Positions 44,957 through 54,004 of a stretch of DNA of 64,000 nt are shown piece after piece (position 1 is the first letter of the stretch; each line of letters starts with the position of its first letter). Source of the DNA: Streptomyces sp. 3214.6 (GTDB lineage: Bacteria; Actinomycetota; Actinomycetes; Streptomycetales; Streptomycetaceae). The stretch covers positions 1 through 64,000 of the forward strand of contig NZ_LT670819.1 in NCBI RefSeq assembly GCF_900129855.1. The letters run 5' to 3'. The position numbers and the translations under genes were made by a program. A model generated the notes under the pieces. The model did no database searches. It saw only the letters and a program-made list of their open reading frames with translations, and had not been told where the DNA came from.

Positions 44957-45979
44957 ATGCCCAATTCCAGATTCCGTACCAGATTCGTCCGCTGCCTCAC
45001 TGTCAGCACCGTCGCCAGCATCCTCGCCACCGGTCTCGCCGGATGCGGCGGGAGCAGTTCTGAGACCGCATCCGGCGGTTCCCCGTCGGGGACGGTCACG
45101 ATCGGCGCGTTCTCGAACGGGACCGCGCGCCAGAGCACCCTCAAGGCGTCCGCAGTGGCCTCTATCCGCGACGAACTGCCGAAGTCGGTGGTCGACAGCG
45201 GCAAGTTCATCATCGGGGTCGGCGCCCTGCCGGCAGGTTTCCCACCGCTGGCGTTCGTCGGCACCGACCAGAAGACTCTGACAGGTTCGGAGCCGGACCT
45301 CGGCAGGCTGGTGGCCGCAGTGTTCGGCCTCAAGCCCGTGCTGTCCAACGCGACCTGGCAGAACCTCTTCGTCGGTATCGACAGCGGCCGCATCGACGTC
45401 GCCTTCTCCAACGTCACCGACACCGAGCAGCGCAAGCTCAAGTATGACTTCGCCTCCTACCGGCAGGACAACTTGGCCTTCGAGGTACTCAAGAGCAGCA
45501 CCTGGAACTTCGACGGGCGCTATGAACGCCTCGCGGGCAAGACGGTCTCGGTCGTCTCCGGCACGAATCAGGAGAAGATCCTGCTCACGTGGCAGGAGCA
45601 GCTCAAGGCCCGGGGCGAGAAGCTGAGCATCAAGTACTACCCCGACGGCAACGGCTCCGAGTTGGCGCTCGCCAGCGGAAAGATCGACGCCATATTCGGC
45701 CCCAATCCCGGTGTCGCCTATCACATCGCCCAGGTCGCCAACACCAGCAAGCCGACCCGGAACGCGGGTGAGTACTCCGGCGCAGGGGCGGCATTGCAGG
45801 GTCTGATCGCCGCAACGACGAAGAAGGGCAACGGGCTCGCCAAGCCCGTCGCGGACGCCATCAACTACCTGATCAAGAACGGCCAGTACGCGAAGTGGCT
45901 GGCCGCGTGGAACCTGAGCAACGAAGCCGTCAGTGCTGCAGAGATCAACCCGCCCGGGCTGCCGCTCAGCAACTCCTGA
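44957..45979 (+). CDS. ABC transporter solute-binding lipoprotein (family 3)
   Basis: This 340-residue protein has a basic start, a hydrophobic core and lipobox (ATGLAGC), so it is anchored outside the membrane. The fold is SBP_bac_3: FIIGVGALPAGFPPLAFVG, EPDLGRLVAAVFGL, then VAFSNVTDTEQRK and a C-terminal YLIKNGQYAKWLAAW. This family carries polar amino acids, including cystine. Permease and ATPase genes are not next to it, so it uses a distant transporter or is a remnant. Position behind a Cys-rich leader suggests a sulfur compound as ligand. Confidence 0.88.
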   Translation: MPNSRFRTRFVRCLTVSTVASILATGLAGCGGSSSETASGGSPSGTVTIGAFSNGTARQSTLKASAVASIRDELPKSVVDSGKFIIGVGALPAGFPPLAFVGTDQKTLTGSEPDLGRLVAAVFGLKPVLSNATWQNLFVGIDSGRIDVAFSNVTDTEQRKLKYDFASYRQDNLAFEVLKSSTWNFDGRYERLAGKTVSVVSGTNQEKILLTWQEQLKARGEKLSIKYYPDGNGSELALASGKIDAIFGPNPGVAYHIAQVANTSKPTRNAGEYSGAGAALQGLIAATTKKGNGLAKPVADAINYLIKNGQYAKWLAAWNLSNEAVSAAEINPPGLPLSNS

Positions 45980-46060
45980 CCCAGATCCGGATCCTCATAG
46001 CCCCTGAGTTCCGGCCCTTCAGGCCAGCTACGGCCGCAACGAACGGAGGTCCGCAGCACG

Positions 46061-46807
46061 ATGACCGCTCACACCGACCCACTGCTCGCCGTTACTCCTC
46101 CCGCAAAATTGCCGCACGTGCTGGACGATGCGGTGCGCGCCGCGCTGCACGGTCCGCACCGCGCGTTCGCCGAGACGCACGGCCGCGCCGTACGCTATCC
46201 GGCCGACGTCTCCCCTTTCACCGCGCTCAGCGACCCGCAGGACCCACGGTCCTGGGCCGACCTGGCCGAGCTTCTCGGCCCGGGTGTCCTGGCGGCTGTC
46301 CCGAGGCCTCCCGTCCCGCCCGAGGGCTGGGAGGTGCTGCAGGTCGCCGAGGTGATGCAGCTGGTGGACACCGCTCTTCGTGTCGAGCCTGACCCCGATG
46401 CCGTTGAGCTCGGTCCCGAGGATGTACCGGAGATCCTTGAGCTGATCGCCCGAACCCAACCAGGGCCTTTCCTGCCTCGGACCATCGAACTCGGCCTCTA
46501 CCTCGGAATCCGCGATCGTGGCCGGCTGGTGGCCATGGCCGGCGAGCGGCTTCGCCCACCCGGCTGGACCGAGATCAGCGCGGTGTGCACCACTCCTGAG
46601 CACCGCGGTCGCGGGCTGGCAACCCGCCTGGTCAGGGCCATCGCAGCAGGTATACGGGAGCGGGGGGACACCCCGTTCCTGCACGTCGCCGCCACCAACT
46701 CAGGGGCGATCCGGCTCTATGAAGCGATCGGCTTCACCTCGCGCAGGCACCACAGCATCTATCTTGTCCGAACCCCGGGCCGCGTCGGCCCCGAAACGGA
46801 AACGTGA
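46061..46807 (+). CDS. GNAT acetyltransferase
   Basis: This 248-residue protein has GGAGG upstream. The C-terminal half has the GNAT core: WTEISAVCTTPEHRGRGLATRLV (motif A, acetyl-CoA pyrophosphate loop RGRGLA) and VAATNSGAIRLYEAIGF (motif B). The N-terminal 100 residues are a separate helical part. It probably acetylates an amine, perhaps an amino acid or thiol compound given its neighbours. It is 81 bp behind the solute-binding gene and probably in the same transcript. Confidence 0.88.
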   Translation: MTAHTDPLLAVTPPAKLPHVLDDAVRAALHGPHRAFAETHGRAVRYPADVSPFTALSDPQDPRSWADLAELLGPGVLAAVPRPPVPPEGWEVLQVAEVMQLVDTALRVEPDPDAVELGPEDVPEILELIARTQPGPFLPRTIELGLYLGIRDRGRLVAMAGERLRPPGWTEISAVCTTPEHRGRGLATRLVRAIAAGIRERGDTPFLHVAATNSGAIRLYEAIGFTSRRHHSIYLVRTPGRVGPETET

Positions 46808-46986
46808 CTGTACTGCGCGGATCCCACAGGCGTCGCAGCGCGCTCGCAGCCGGAGGCTCGTTTCCCCTCCGCCGTCGCTGCCCGTGTCCAGCCGGCCCAT
46901 CGGCACCCTGCGTCTTGTTCCTGTCTCGCCCGATTGCGCTTCTCACATCGCATGCCACCCCGCGTTCCACAACGCGCACCCTCCCC

Positions 46987-47286
46987 ATGGAGAGCTCCCT
47001 CATGCTTCCCCCTTCCCCTGTCACGGGGTCAGGCGCTGCTCCCGTTGCAGCCCTTGGCTTCGTTTCCGTCCTGTCCGAGCAACCGGCGCCCGTTGGTGAC
47101 CCGCCGCCCGTCGTGCCTGAGCGGTGCCTCGGCAACTGGATCACTGCGGCGGCCGAGCGGTTCCGGGTGCACGGCCAAGTGGGCGAGCGGCCGACGACCT
47201 CATCACGGCGGCTGTGCAGGTACCCGATCACGCAGCCATTCCGGCCGAGCGCGACTGCCTGCTCTTCGAACGGCGATGCCCAGTGA
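46987..47286 (+). CDS. possible small gene overlapping the FAD/NAD-binding gene start
   Basis: A 99-residue frame from the ATG at 46987 ends in TGA overlapping the next GTG (47283-47286), the coupling seen elsewhere in this window. The product is Pro/Ala-rich (LPPSPVTGSGAAPVAALGF, then NWITAAAERFRVHG) with no known domain, and there is no convincing ribosome binding site. It may be a decayed gene that still provides coupling, or chance. Confidence 0.3.
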   Translation: MESSLMLPPSPVTGSGAAPVAALGFVSVLSEQPAPVGDPPPVVPERCLGNWITAAAERFRVHGQVGERPTTSSRRLCRYPITQPFRPSATACSSNGDAQ

Positions 47287-49247
47287 GAACGGCACAGAAC
47301 ACGGCGGCAGACGCGGAGCCCGGGGTTGTCCTGATCATTGTCGGCGCAGGACCGCGCAGCATAGGACTGCTTGAGCGAATTGGAGCCAACGCACCCGAAC
47401 TGTGGAACAGCCGACCACTTCGCATTCATCTCGTCGACCCGCATCCGCCCGGCCCCGGCCGGATCTGGCGGCACGAGCAGTCACCACTGCTGCGTATGAA
47501 TTCCATGGCTGAGGACGTGACCATGTTCACGGACGTATCCTCGGTCGTCGACGGTCCGGTACGGCCCGGACCGTCGCTGGCAGAGTGGGCTGCGCAGTTC
47601 TCGGGCTCGGGCCCGCACTTCGAACCGTATCTCAAGCCTGCCGACCCCGAGGTGCTGGCCGAGTTGCGCGGGATGAGCCCGGCTGACTTCCCCACTCGTA
47701 GGGCCCAGGGCGCCTATCTGGACTGGTTCTTCCGCAGAACGCTGGCCGCCCTCCCGCCCCACATCACCATCACATGGCATGCAGCCACCGCCACCGCCGT
47801 CACCGGGCCGGCAGAGGGAACGCAGGAGGTGTGGCTGGCCGACCACGTCGAGCCGCTCACCGCAGACATCGTCGTCCTCGCCCAGGGCCACCTCGGTTCC
47901 ACCCCCGACGCCGGTCACCGTGAGCTCTCCGAGTTCGCGCGGCGCCACGGCCGTTTTCACCTCCCGCCAGACTTCTCCGCGGATGCAGACCTGTCGCGCG
48001 TGAGCCCTGGTGAACACGTGATCATGCGCGGTTTCGGGCTCGCCTTCATCGACTTGCTGGTGCTCCTCACCGAAGGCCGGGGCGGCAGCTACCGCGCCCT
48101 GGCAGACGGCAGCCTCACCTACCGTCCATCCGGCCGCGAACCTGTGATCCACGTGGGATCCCGGCGCGGAGTTCCGTACCGCTCGAAGACCAACTACCAG
48201 CTCCAGGGCCCTCGACCGCCGCTTCCCCGCCACTTCGGCCCCGAGGCAATCAACGCGCTGCTCGTCGCGGACGCTCCGCTCGACCTGCGCCGTGACGTAT
48301 GGCCGTTGATGGCCAAGGAGATCGGATTCGGTTACTACCACGAGCTGTTCCATGGCCACCCGGGGCGCTCGGCCCTGGCGTGGGAGGATTTCGTCGCGGC
48401 CTACGACAGTCTCGGTTGGTATTCCGCAGACATGGCCGCGCTCGTGGCCAAGGCTGTCCCCGATCCGCTGGACCGGCTGGACTTCGAAGCCCTCGACCAT
48501 CCGCTGAGAGGGCGGGTTTTCCCTGTCGCTTCGTCCTTCCAGGAGTACCTGCGTGACTACATCGAGCAGGACGTCGCCCGCGGCGACGACCCCGCCTGCA
48601 GCGCGGATCTCGGGGCCTTCATGGCTCTGCTGTCCGTGTTCGGGCACCTGCCCGCACTGGTTGCCGCGGGACGCTTGACCGCCCGCTCGATCGCCGACGA
48701 CCTGGACGGCTGGTGGCGCGGTTTCTTCAGCTTCCTCGCCTCCGGGCCGCCCGGTTTCCGGCTGCGCCAACTCCTGGCGCTGTCCCGGGCCGGCATCGTC
48801 GACTTCATCGGTGCCAGCATGCGCGTGGAAACCGACGAGGCCACGGGAATGTTCACTGCCAGCAGCCCCACCGTTCCGGAACACGCCGTGCGGGGCACCG
48901 CCCTCATCGAGGCCTATCTGCCCCGCCCATCCCTGGAGCGCAGCGAGGACGCGCTACTGCGCGGGCTGTTCGGCGCGGGCGCGCTCGCAGAAGAGCTCGT
49001 CAGCGACGACACGCACACCCATCGCTCCGGTTTCTTCATCGTCGCCCCCGAGGAGAGCTGGATCCTCGATCCCGCCACCCGCCTCCCCCACCCCCGGCGC
49101 ATCGCGATCGGTGCCCCCACCAACGCCCGTGTCATCGCCGCCTTTGCCAGACCCCACACCAATTCCCCGGCTTTCCGCCAGAACGACTCCGTGGCAAGGG
49201 TCTTGCTGCGGACCCTGGCCAGGATGGTTCCTTCGTCAACGGTGTAG
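47283..49247 (+). CDS. FAD/NAD(P)-binding protein (NAD_binding_9 type)
   Basis: I use the GTG at 47283. The 654-residue protein begins with a dinucleotide-binding strand and turn, VVLIIVGAGPRSIGLLERI (Gly at 21, 23), and has the family pattern IHLVDPHPPGPGRIW, then DIVVLAQGHLGS and HVIMRGFGLAFIDLLVLLTEGRGG. This large family of single-chain flavoproteins occurs in amino-acid and sulfur-related clusters. The exact reaction is unknown. It shares the transcript direction with the solute-binding and GNAT genes and ends at a strong hairpin. Confidence 0.85.
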   Translation: MRTAQNTAADAEPGVVLIIVGAGPRSIGLLERIGANAPELWNSRPLRIHLVDPHPPGPGRIWRHEQSPLLRMNSMAEDVTMFTDVSSVVDGPVRPGPSLAEWAAQFSGSGPHFEPYLKPADPEVLAELRGMSPADFPTRRAQGAYLDWFFRRTLAALPPHITITWHAATATAVTGPAEGTQEVWLADHVEPLTADIVVLAQGHLGSTPDAGHRELSEFARRHGRFHLPPDFSADADLSRVSPGEHVIMRGFGLAFIDLLVLLTEGRGGSYRALADGSLTYRPSGREPVIHVGSRRGVPYRSKTNYQLQGPRPPLPRHFGPEAINALLVADAPLDLRRDVWPLMAKEIGFGYYHELFHGHPGRSALAWEDFVAAYDSLGWYSADMAALVAKAVPDPLDRLDFEALDHPLRGRVFPVASSFQEYLRDYIEQDVARGDDPACSADLGAFMALLSVFGHLPALVAAGRLTARSIADDLDGWWRGFFSFLASGPPGFRLRQLLALSRAGIVDFIGASMRVETDEATGMFTASSPTVPEHAVRGTALIEAYLPRPSLERSEDALLRGLFGAGALAEELVSDDTHTHRSGFFIVAPEESWILDPATRLPHPRRIAIGAPTNARVIAAFARPHTNSPAFRQNDSVARVLLRTLARMVPSSTV

Positions 49248-49403
49248 TCGAGGCAGGGGGGCGATCGAGGTGCAGGCGCCGGGTACCCGCGTCGGGGCAG
49301 GGCTCTGACCGGCGAAGGGGCCGACCAGAGCTCGCCATCAGGGGGACTCCTCCACTCGGTGGACTCGCCAAGACCGCCGCGGTCGGCACTGCCGCAGCTC
49401 GCA

Positions 49404-49439
49404 AGAACCTCCGCACCTGTGTTCAGGCGCGGAGGTTCT
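49404..49439. terminator. bidirectional terminator hairpin
   Basis: AGAACCTCCGC and GCGGAGGTTCT form a perfect 11-bp stem around a 14-base loop, between the convergent FAD/NAD gene and the monooxygenase operon. Confidence 0.85.
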
Positions 49440-49520
49440 CCGGCTTTCTGGTCTCCGGCTTCCGCCGTGGTAGGTCCCGGCCGGCACGTCACCGGCTCTC
49501 GTCCAGCGGCGTGGTGACCC

Positions 49521-50921
49521 CTAACCGGCCTGCCGCCCCTCCGTCCTGGCGCGGTGCGTGAGTGGTTCCCGCAGACCCAGATGTTCGCGCAGGGTTGTGC
49601 CGGTGTACTCGGTGCGGTAGACACCGCGTTCCTGTAGCTCCGGTATCAGGAGATCGACGATGTCGTCCAAGCCGTCGGGGATCAGGAGCGGTGAGACCAT
49701 GAAGCCGTCCACAGCTCCGTGGCGAACGAACCGTGCGAACTTGTCGGCCAGGCTGGCCGGTGTGCCGACATGTCCGCCCTGAGGGCCCATCGCGACGACG
49801 GTCTCGCGCAGTGACCAGCCGTGGTTCTCCGCCTCTGCCCTCCACTTGGCTACGACGGCGTGCGGATCGGCGACCCGGCGGGCGCTGAAAGCTCCCCCGT
49901 CCTTCACCACCACGGGGTCCTCTGCGGGCAGAGGGCCGTCGGGGTCTCGATCGGTGAGATCCAGTCCCCACACCGCGCCAGCGATCGCCAGCGCCGTACC
50001 GGGTGTGACCTGTTGGAACTGCAGCCATCGGTGCTTCTCCCGGGCTTCCTCCTCTGTGGCCCCGATGGTGATCCCCGTGGCGGGCAGGATCCGCAGATCG
50101 TCCTCGGGCCGGCCCGCAGATCGCAGTCGCTGCCGGACGTCGTTGGCGAAGGCCAGTGCATCGTCGAAGTCACTTCCGTGGGCGGAGAAGATGACGTCAG
50201 CGTTGCGGGCGGCGAAGTCACGGCCTTCGCCCGAGTCCCCCGCCTGGAAGATCACGGGATGGCCCTGAACACTGCGCGGCAGCACCGGGGCCAGATCGAG
50301 GTCGAAGTGACGGCTCTGCGTCCGCACGCGGCGCACCGAGCCGACGGTGGACCAGGACGGTGCGTCGGTCGACGTGGCAACGGCGTCATCGGCCCATCCG
50401 TCCCAGAGTCTTCGTGCGATGGTGAGGAACTCCTCGGCTCGCCGGTAGCGGTCGGCGTGGTCGAGGTAGCCTCCTCTGCGGAAGTTTTCCCCGGTCCAGG
50501 CATTGTCTGTGGTGACCACGTTCCATCCGGCACGGCCCCGCGACAGCAAGTCGAGACCGGACAGCCGACGGGCCAGGTCGCCCGGTTCGTTGAACGTGGT
50601 GTTGGATGTGCTGACCAGGCCGATCCGGTCGGTGACAGCCGCCAGTGCAGCCAGTTGCGTGATGGCGTCCGGTCTCCCGGCCACGTCCCGGTCGTGGATG
50701 TGCCCGTCCACCTCACGCAACCGCAGCCCCTCGCCCAGGAAGAACGCGTCGAACAGGCCGCGCTCGGCGGCCTGAGCAACCCGGCGGAAGGAAGCGGGAT
50801 CGATCTGCGAACCGCTCGCCAATTCGGACCAGATGGTCCAGTGGTTGGCTCCCTGGAAGAACACGCCGAAGTGCAACTGGGCATGGGGGCGCGGCACATC
50901 CGCAAGGTTGGTGAGGCTCAT
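49521..50921 (-). CDS. NtaA/SnaA/DszA-family flavin monooxygenase
   Basis: This 466-residue LLM-class flavin monooxygenase has the typical HFGVFFQGANHWTIW start, AERGLFDAFFLGEG, the NVVTTDNAWTGENF loop, VIFQAGDSGEGRDFAARNADVIF and the C-terminal DGFMVSPLLIP. The family uses FMNH2 from a separate reductase to oxidise compounds such as nitrilotriacetate, EDTA or organosulfur molecules. No reductase gene is nearby. Its ATG overlaps the stop of the upstream monooxygenase (50918-50921). The sulfur-type leader upstream suggests organosulfur breakdown. Confidence 0.92.
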   Translation of the reverse strand: MSLTNLADVPRPHAQLHFGVFFQGANHWTIWSELASGSQIDPASFRRVAQAAERGLFDAFFLGEGLRLREVDGHIHDRDVAGRPDAITQLAALAAVTDRIGLVSTSNTTFNEPGDLARRLSGLDLLSRGRAGWNVVTTDNAWTGENFRRGGYLDHADRYRRAEEFLTIARRLWDGWADDAVATSTDAPSWSTVGSVRRVRTQSRHFDLDLAPVLPRSVQGHPVIFQAGDSGEGRDFAARNADVIFSAHGSDFDDALAFANDVRQRLRSAGRPEDDLRILPATGITIGATEEEAREKHRWLQFQQVTPGTALAIAGAVWGLDLTDRDPDGPLPAEDPVVVKDGGAFSARRVADPHAVVAKWRAEAENHGWSLRETVVAMGPQGGHVGTPASLADKFARFVRHGAVDGFMVSPLLIPDGLDDIVDLLIPELQERGVYRTEYTGTTLREHLGLREPLTHRARTEGRQAG

Positions 50922-52024
50922 CGGGTCTCCTCCGCGTTCCTGGCAGATACATGGGCAAAGCGGCTGATGGGCCGGGACAGCCCCAGGGTGGTGCGCAGTG
51001 AGGTGCCGGGCAGCGGGCGGGCAGCAATCCCACGCTCGATGAGGTCGGGCACGACCATGCGGGAGAGCACGGGCAAGTCCTCATCCAGTACCAGCGGATG
51101 TACCCGCACGCCGTCGACGATGCGGCTCAACTCGGCCAGCAGTTGCACGAGGCCGGTGGCGGCTCCGATGTAGCGCAGCCGCCCGCGATCTTGCCAAGGC
51201 GCATGGCTTTCCAGCGCGGCGACCCGATCGGCGGCTGTCGTGCCCGGGGTGTCCAGGGCGACTTCGACCTCGGCGAAAGTGCGGGGGGTCTTTACGCCGG
51301 AGGCGGCGTCGCGGACCTCTGCCAGGGTGCGGCCCGCTACCAGGGCAGCGTCCACCTGTTCGTCGGGCACGAGCCCGTGGCGGGCGAACACGGGGATCTG
51401 GCCCTGCGGTGGGCGAGGCACGATCGAGGGGCCCTTCACTGAGAAGGTCTCGCCGATGAAGTCGACGTAGTGCAGTCGGCCGCGGTCGAGATAGCGGCTG
51501 GTGACGACGGAGCGGATGGCCGCGTCGTCCTCCCAGGAGTCCCAGAGGCCGCGGACCACGTGCACGCCGTCACGAGATTCCCGGGCACGCGCTGCGGAAC
51601 CCGCGACCAGGGGACGCCCCCAGGCGTGGGCGGACTCGGGCTGGTCCTCCTCGGTGACGACCCACCCTGTCCGCCCTGCGGAGATGTGATCAAGCGACGC
51701 CAGTTGCGTGGAGACGTGGAAGGGTTCTGCGTAGGTGACCGGCGCCACCGGAGCAATACCCAGCACGCTGGTCGACGCGGCGATGAACGCCGCTCTTTCA
51801 ATCGCTCCGATGCGGCCGCCGATGTCCTGTCCGCGGCCTGGAGGCAGCAATCCGTCGTCCAGAGTGATCAGGGTGAACCCGGCGTTCTCCGCCGCCGTGG
51901 CCATGCGTGCCGCACGCCGTGGAGTCAGCAGTTCGTCGGGCGCGTGCGCGGCGCGACGCCATGAGGCCGGGTGAGCACCGTCGCCGTCGATTTCGATGGC
52001 AAGAGCCAGGGCAGGGTTGAGCAT
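50918..52024 (-). CDS. LLM-class flavin monooxygenase, second copy
   Basis: I start at the ATG at 52024 with AAGGA upstream; a longer frame would swallow leader 2. The 368-residue protein is a shorter, diverged LLM enzyme: LALAIEIDGDGAHP, ENAGFTLITLDDGLLPP, PVTYAEPFHVSTQLASLDHISAGRTGWVVT and the C-terminal DLIERGIAARPLPG. It probably forms a two-enzyme route with the 49521 gene, to which it is coupled. Leader 2 ends 56 bp upstream. Confidence 0.9.
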   Translation of the reverse strand: MLNPALALAIEIDGDGAHPASWRRAAHAPDELLTPRRAARMATAAENAGFTLITLDDGLLPPGRGQDIGGRIGAIERAAFIAASTSVLGIAPVAPVTYAEPFHVSTQLASLDHISAGRTGWVVTEEDQPESAHAWGRPLVAGSAARARESRDGVHVVRGLWDSWEDDAAIRSVVTSRYLDRGRLHYVDFIGETFSVKGPSIVPRPPQGQIPVFARHGLVPDEQVDAALVAGRTLAEVRDAASGVKTPRTFAEVEVALDTPGTTAADRVAALESHAPWQDRGRLRYIGAATGLVQLLAELSRIVDGVRVHPLVLDEDLPVLSRMVVPDLIERGIAARPLPGTSLRTTLGLSRPISRFAHVSARNAEETR

Positions 52025-52079
52025 GAAGGATCCTTCCGTGGGCATGGCAAGCCCGCCGGCAGGGGGAGCCGGAGGGAAT

Positions 52080-52196
52080 TCAGAGGCGCGCGGAGGGACA
52101 GACGGCCGACGATGTACGGCAGAAGTCAACATGGCGACGGGTGATCAGCTGCACACCTGAGTCGACGCCGTGCAGCGTCGCAGTCTGTGCGTCCAA
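52080..52196 (-). CDS. 38-residue Cys-containing leader peptide 2
   Basis: A TTG after GGTGGTGG opens a 38-residue frame. It is identical in length to leader 1 and matches it through LITRRHVDFCR and SSA-x-C, with cysteines at 26 and 33 in both. The start codon and spacing to the GGTGGTG word also correspond. It ends 56 bp before the monooxygenase start, a normal distance for an attenuating leader. Together the two peptides bracket the sulfur-type genes. Confidence 0.75.
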   Translation of the reverse strand: MDAQTATLHGVDSGVQLITRRHVDFCRTSSAVCPSARL

Positions 52197-52230
52197 TGAG
52201 AGCCACCACCGTCCGAAAGAACCGTTTCAG

Positions 52231-52259
52231 ATTAGATGGCTTCTCTCTGGCGGTGTCAA
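52231..52259 (-). promoter_or_regulatory. promoter of leader peptide 2
   Basis: On the minus strand TTGACA (52259-52254), 17 bases, then TCTAAT (52236-52231). It is close to a consensus vegetative promoter and has the same layout as the promoter of leader 1. Confidence 0.7.
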
Positions 52260-52954
52260 GGATCCATAGGGCAGAGACATGCAGATCTTGGGTTCGCGAA
52301 ATTCAGCCCCCGGCTCAAAGGGAGCGCCGACCGCTACCGCCGCGGGCACGGAGCACGAGCGACCGTCACGGGAGAGTGGGATGAGCCGGCAGCAAGCAGG
52401 CCGAGGGCCGACAGGCAGCCTGAACAGAACGCGGCGGCCGGCCACTCAGCAGACCCAGCAGCCTGGACACAGCGTTGCGTCTGGCAGCCACACCCGGGCG
52501 CATGGAAGGAACCTGCCAGAGGGCACGGACGACAAGTCGACTGCGGCGAGTACGACTGTGACACCTCTGCGCCGACCCTGCGCCCCTCTTCTGGCGCGTC
52601 GCCCCGCTGGCGTGCGCGATGACTCGTCAAACCCCCACGCCGGTCAGACGACGAACCGCCAAGGCGCCACCGGCACTGTCATCGACGGCCGGCCGGGAGC
52701 ACCTCCGGACAATGGAGACTAGCAACTGAAAACCGATCGGCAGCGGCCCGGCGTCGGCGGGTCAGGAAGTACGTGGTCAGGCTGCGGGCTGGGTGGGCGC
52801 CGAAGGCGAACCGGTCACACACGGCAGCAAGCGCCACTGCGGCGACGTGGCCGCCGTGCGCTGGCGAATGACCGCCAGAGAGGATCGATCGCAATATGGA
52901 ACCGGAGTTGTGCCCCCTCCAACAGAGGAACGAGCACTGCGCAGGTGTGACGCA
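52260..52954. other. 695-bp stretch with no supported gene
   Basis: Frames here (for example near 52236-52722 on the + strand) give low-complexity sequence without domains. The stretch separates the promoter of leader 2 from the 3' end of the lysR-type gene. I see no clear repeat. Confidence 0.5.
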
Positions 52955-53872
52955 CTACTCCCCTGGGGTCGGCAGTACCCGTTCCGCCAACCGCAGCACT
53001 GCGGCCAGAGCACCCGTTTCGTCCTGGGCACGCCAGGCCATCCTCAGTACGACGGGGTCATAGTGATCCAGTACGCGCAGGAAGCGCGCTCCTGGAGCGT
53101 TGACGTTGTGCGCCACCGAGGAAACCGTCAGGGCGCAGCCCACCTCCGCCTCGACGAGCGCCAGCAGCGTCCACGTGTCGGGCGCGACCTGAACGACATC
53201 GGCCGAGAATCCGGCATCGTGCGACAGCCGGCGCAGCCGGTCGATCAGCACCGCCCCCGAGTAGGGCGGCAGCGAGACGAACTGGTCCTGCCCGAGCTCG
53301 GCCATCCTCACGGTCTTCCGACCCGCCAGTCGGTGTGACGCAGGGACAGCCACGACGAGGTCCTCGTGCGCAACGGCCCGGTCGGCGATACCGGGAATCG
53401 CCTCGTCCCAGCGGGCGAACCCGATCTCCATCTCACCGCGCAGCACCCGGCCGAGCGCCGGCCCCGCGAAGTTCTGGCTGTACAGCTCGAACTGAATCCC
53501 CGGGTACTCCTGGCGGACGACGCGGGCCAGCTTGCCGACCATCACGTGCGTCGACGCCCCCGCATAGGCGACCCGGACACGGCCGACCTCTCCGCGCCCG
53601 GCCGCCTTGACCATGAGGCGGGCACGCCGGTGAGCGTCCAGCATCTCGGTGGCCGGTTCGCGAAGAGCTTCTCCTTGCGGGGTGAGGCGCACGCTCCGGG
53701 TCGTCCGTTCGAACAGCCGCACTCCGAGCTCGTCTTCCAGGCGGCGGACGCTGCGGCTGACCGGGGGCTGCGCGAGGTGCAGCCTCTCTGCGGCTCGCCC
53801 GAAGTGCAGTTCCTCCGCGACGGCCAGGAACACCTTGATGTCTTGGATCTCCACAGTCGGAGTGTCGGGCAT
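52955..53872 (-). CDS. LysR-family regulator
   Basis: I use the ATG at 53872; a GTG three codons earlier is possible. The 305-residue protein has the LysR N-terminal HTH (FLAVAEELHFGRAAERLHLAQPPVSRSVRRLEDELG, in two parts) and the usual ligand-binding tail (GRVRVAYAGAS, LARVVRQEYPGI). It is divergent from the caiB-type gene, the standard arrangement for control of an adjacent catabolic operon. Candidate binding words are at 53887-53924 and again at 41695-41719. Confidence 0.93.
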   Translation of the reverse strand: MPDTPTVEIQDIKVFLAVAEELHFGRAAERLHLAQPPVSRSVRRLEDELGVRLFERTTRSVRLTPQGEALREPATEMLDAHRRARLMVKAAGRGEVGRVRVAYAGASTHVMVGKLARVVRQEYPGIQFELYSQNFAGPALGRVLRGEMEIGFARWDEAIPGIADRAVAHEDLVVAVPASHRLAGRKTVRMAELGQDQFVSLPPYSGAVLIDRLRRLSHDAGFSADVVQVAPDTWTLLALVEAEVGCALTVSSVAHNVNAPGARFLRVLDHYDPVVLRMAWRAQDETGALAAVLRLAERVLPTPGE

Positions 53873-53886
53873 CGAACACACTCATG

Positions 53887-53924
53887 CAATATCTGAAATT
53901 GTCGGGCTCTCATTAGGTATTGGA
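53887..53924. promoter_or_regulatory. LysR-type site in lysR-caiB intergenic region
   Basis: CAATATCT (53887-53894) and TAGGTATTGGA (53914-53924), the same pair of words as at 41695-41719. They lie immediately upstream of the lysR-type start, where autoregulation and control of the divergent operon would occur. Confidence 0.55.
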
Positions 53925-54004
53925 CGGCAATCAAAAGTTCCCGCAGGCTGGCCTGAGAGATCCCGCACCGGTGTGGTGTGAGACAGCGGAGTGAGGGAGC
54001 GACG

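Noticed and set aside
52024..52130. Longer start (52132) for the second flavin monooxygenase
   Set aside because: It would run antiparallel to nothing useful but through leader peptide 2 in another frame; the ATG at 52024 has a ribosome binding site and family-like N-terminus.
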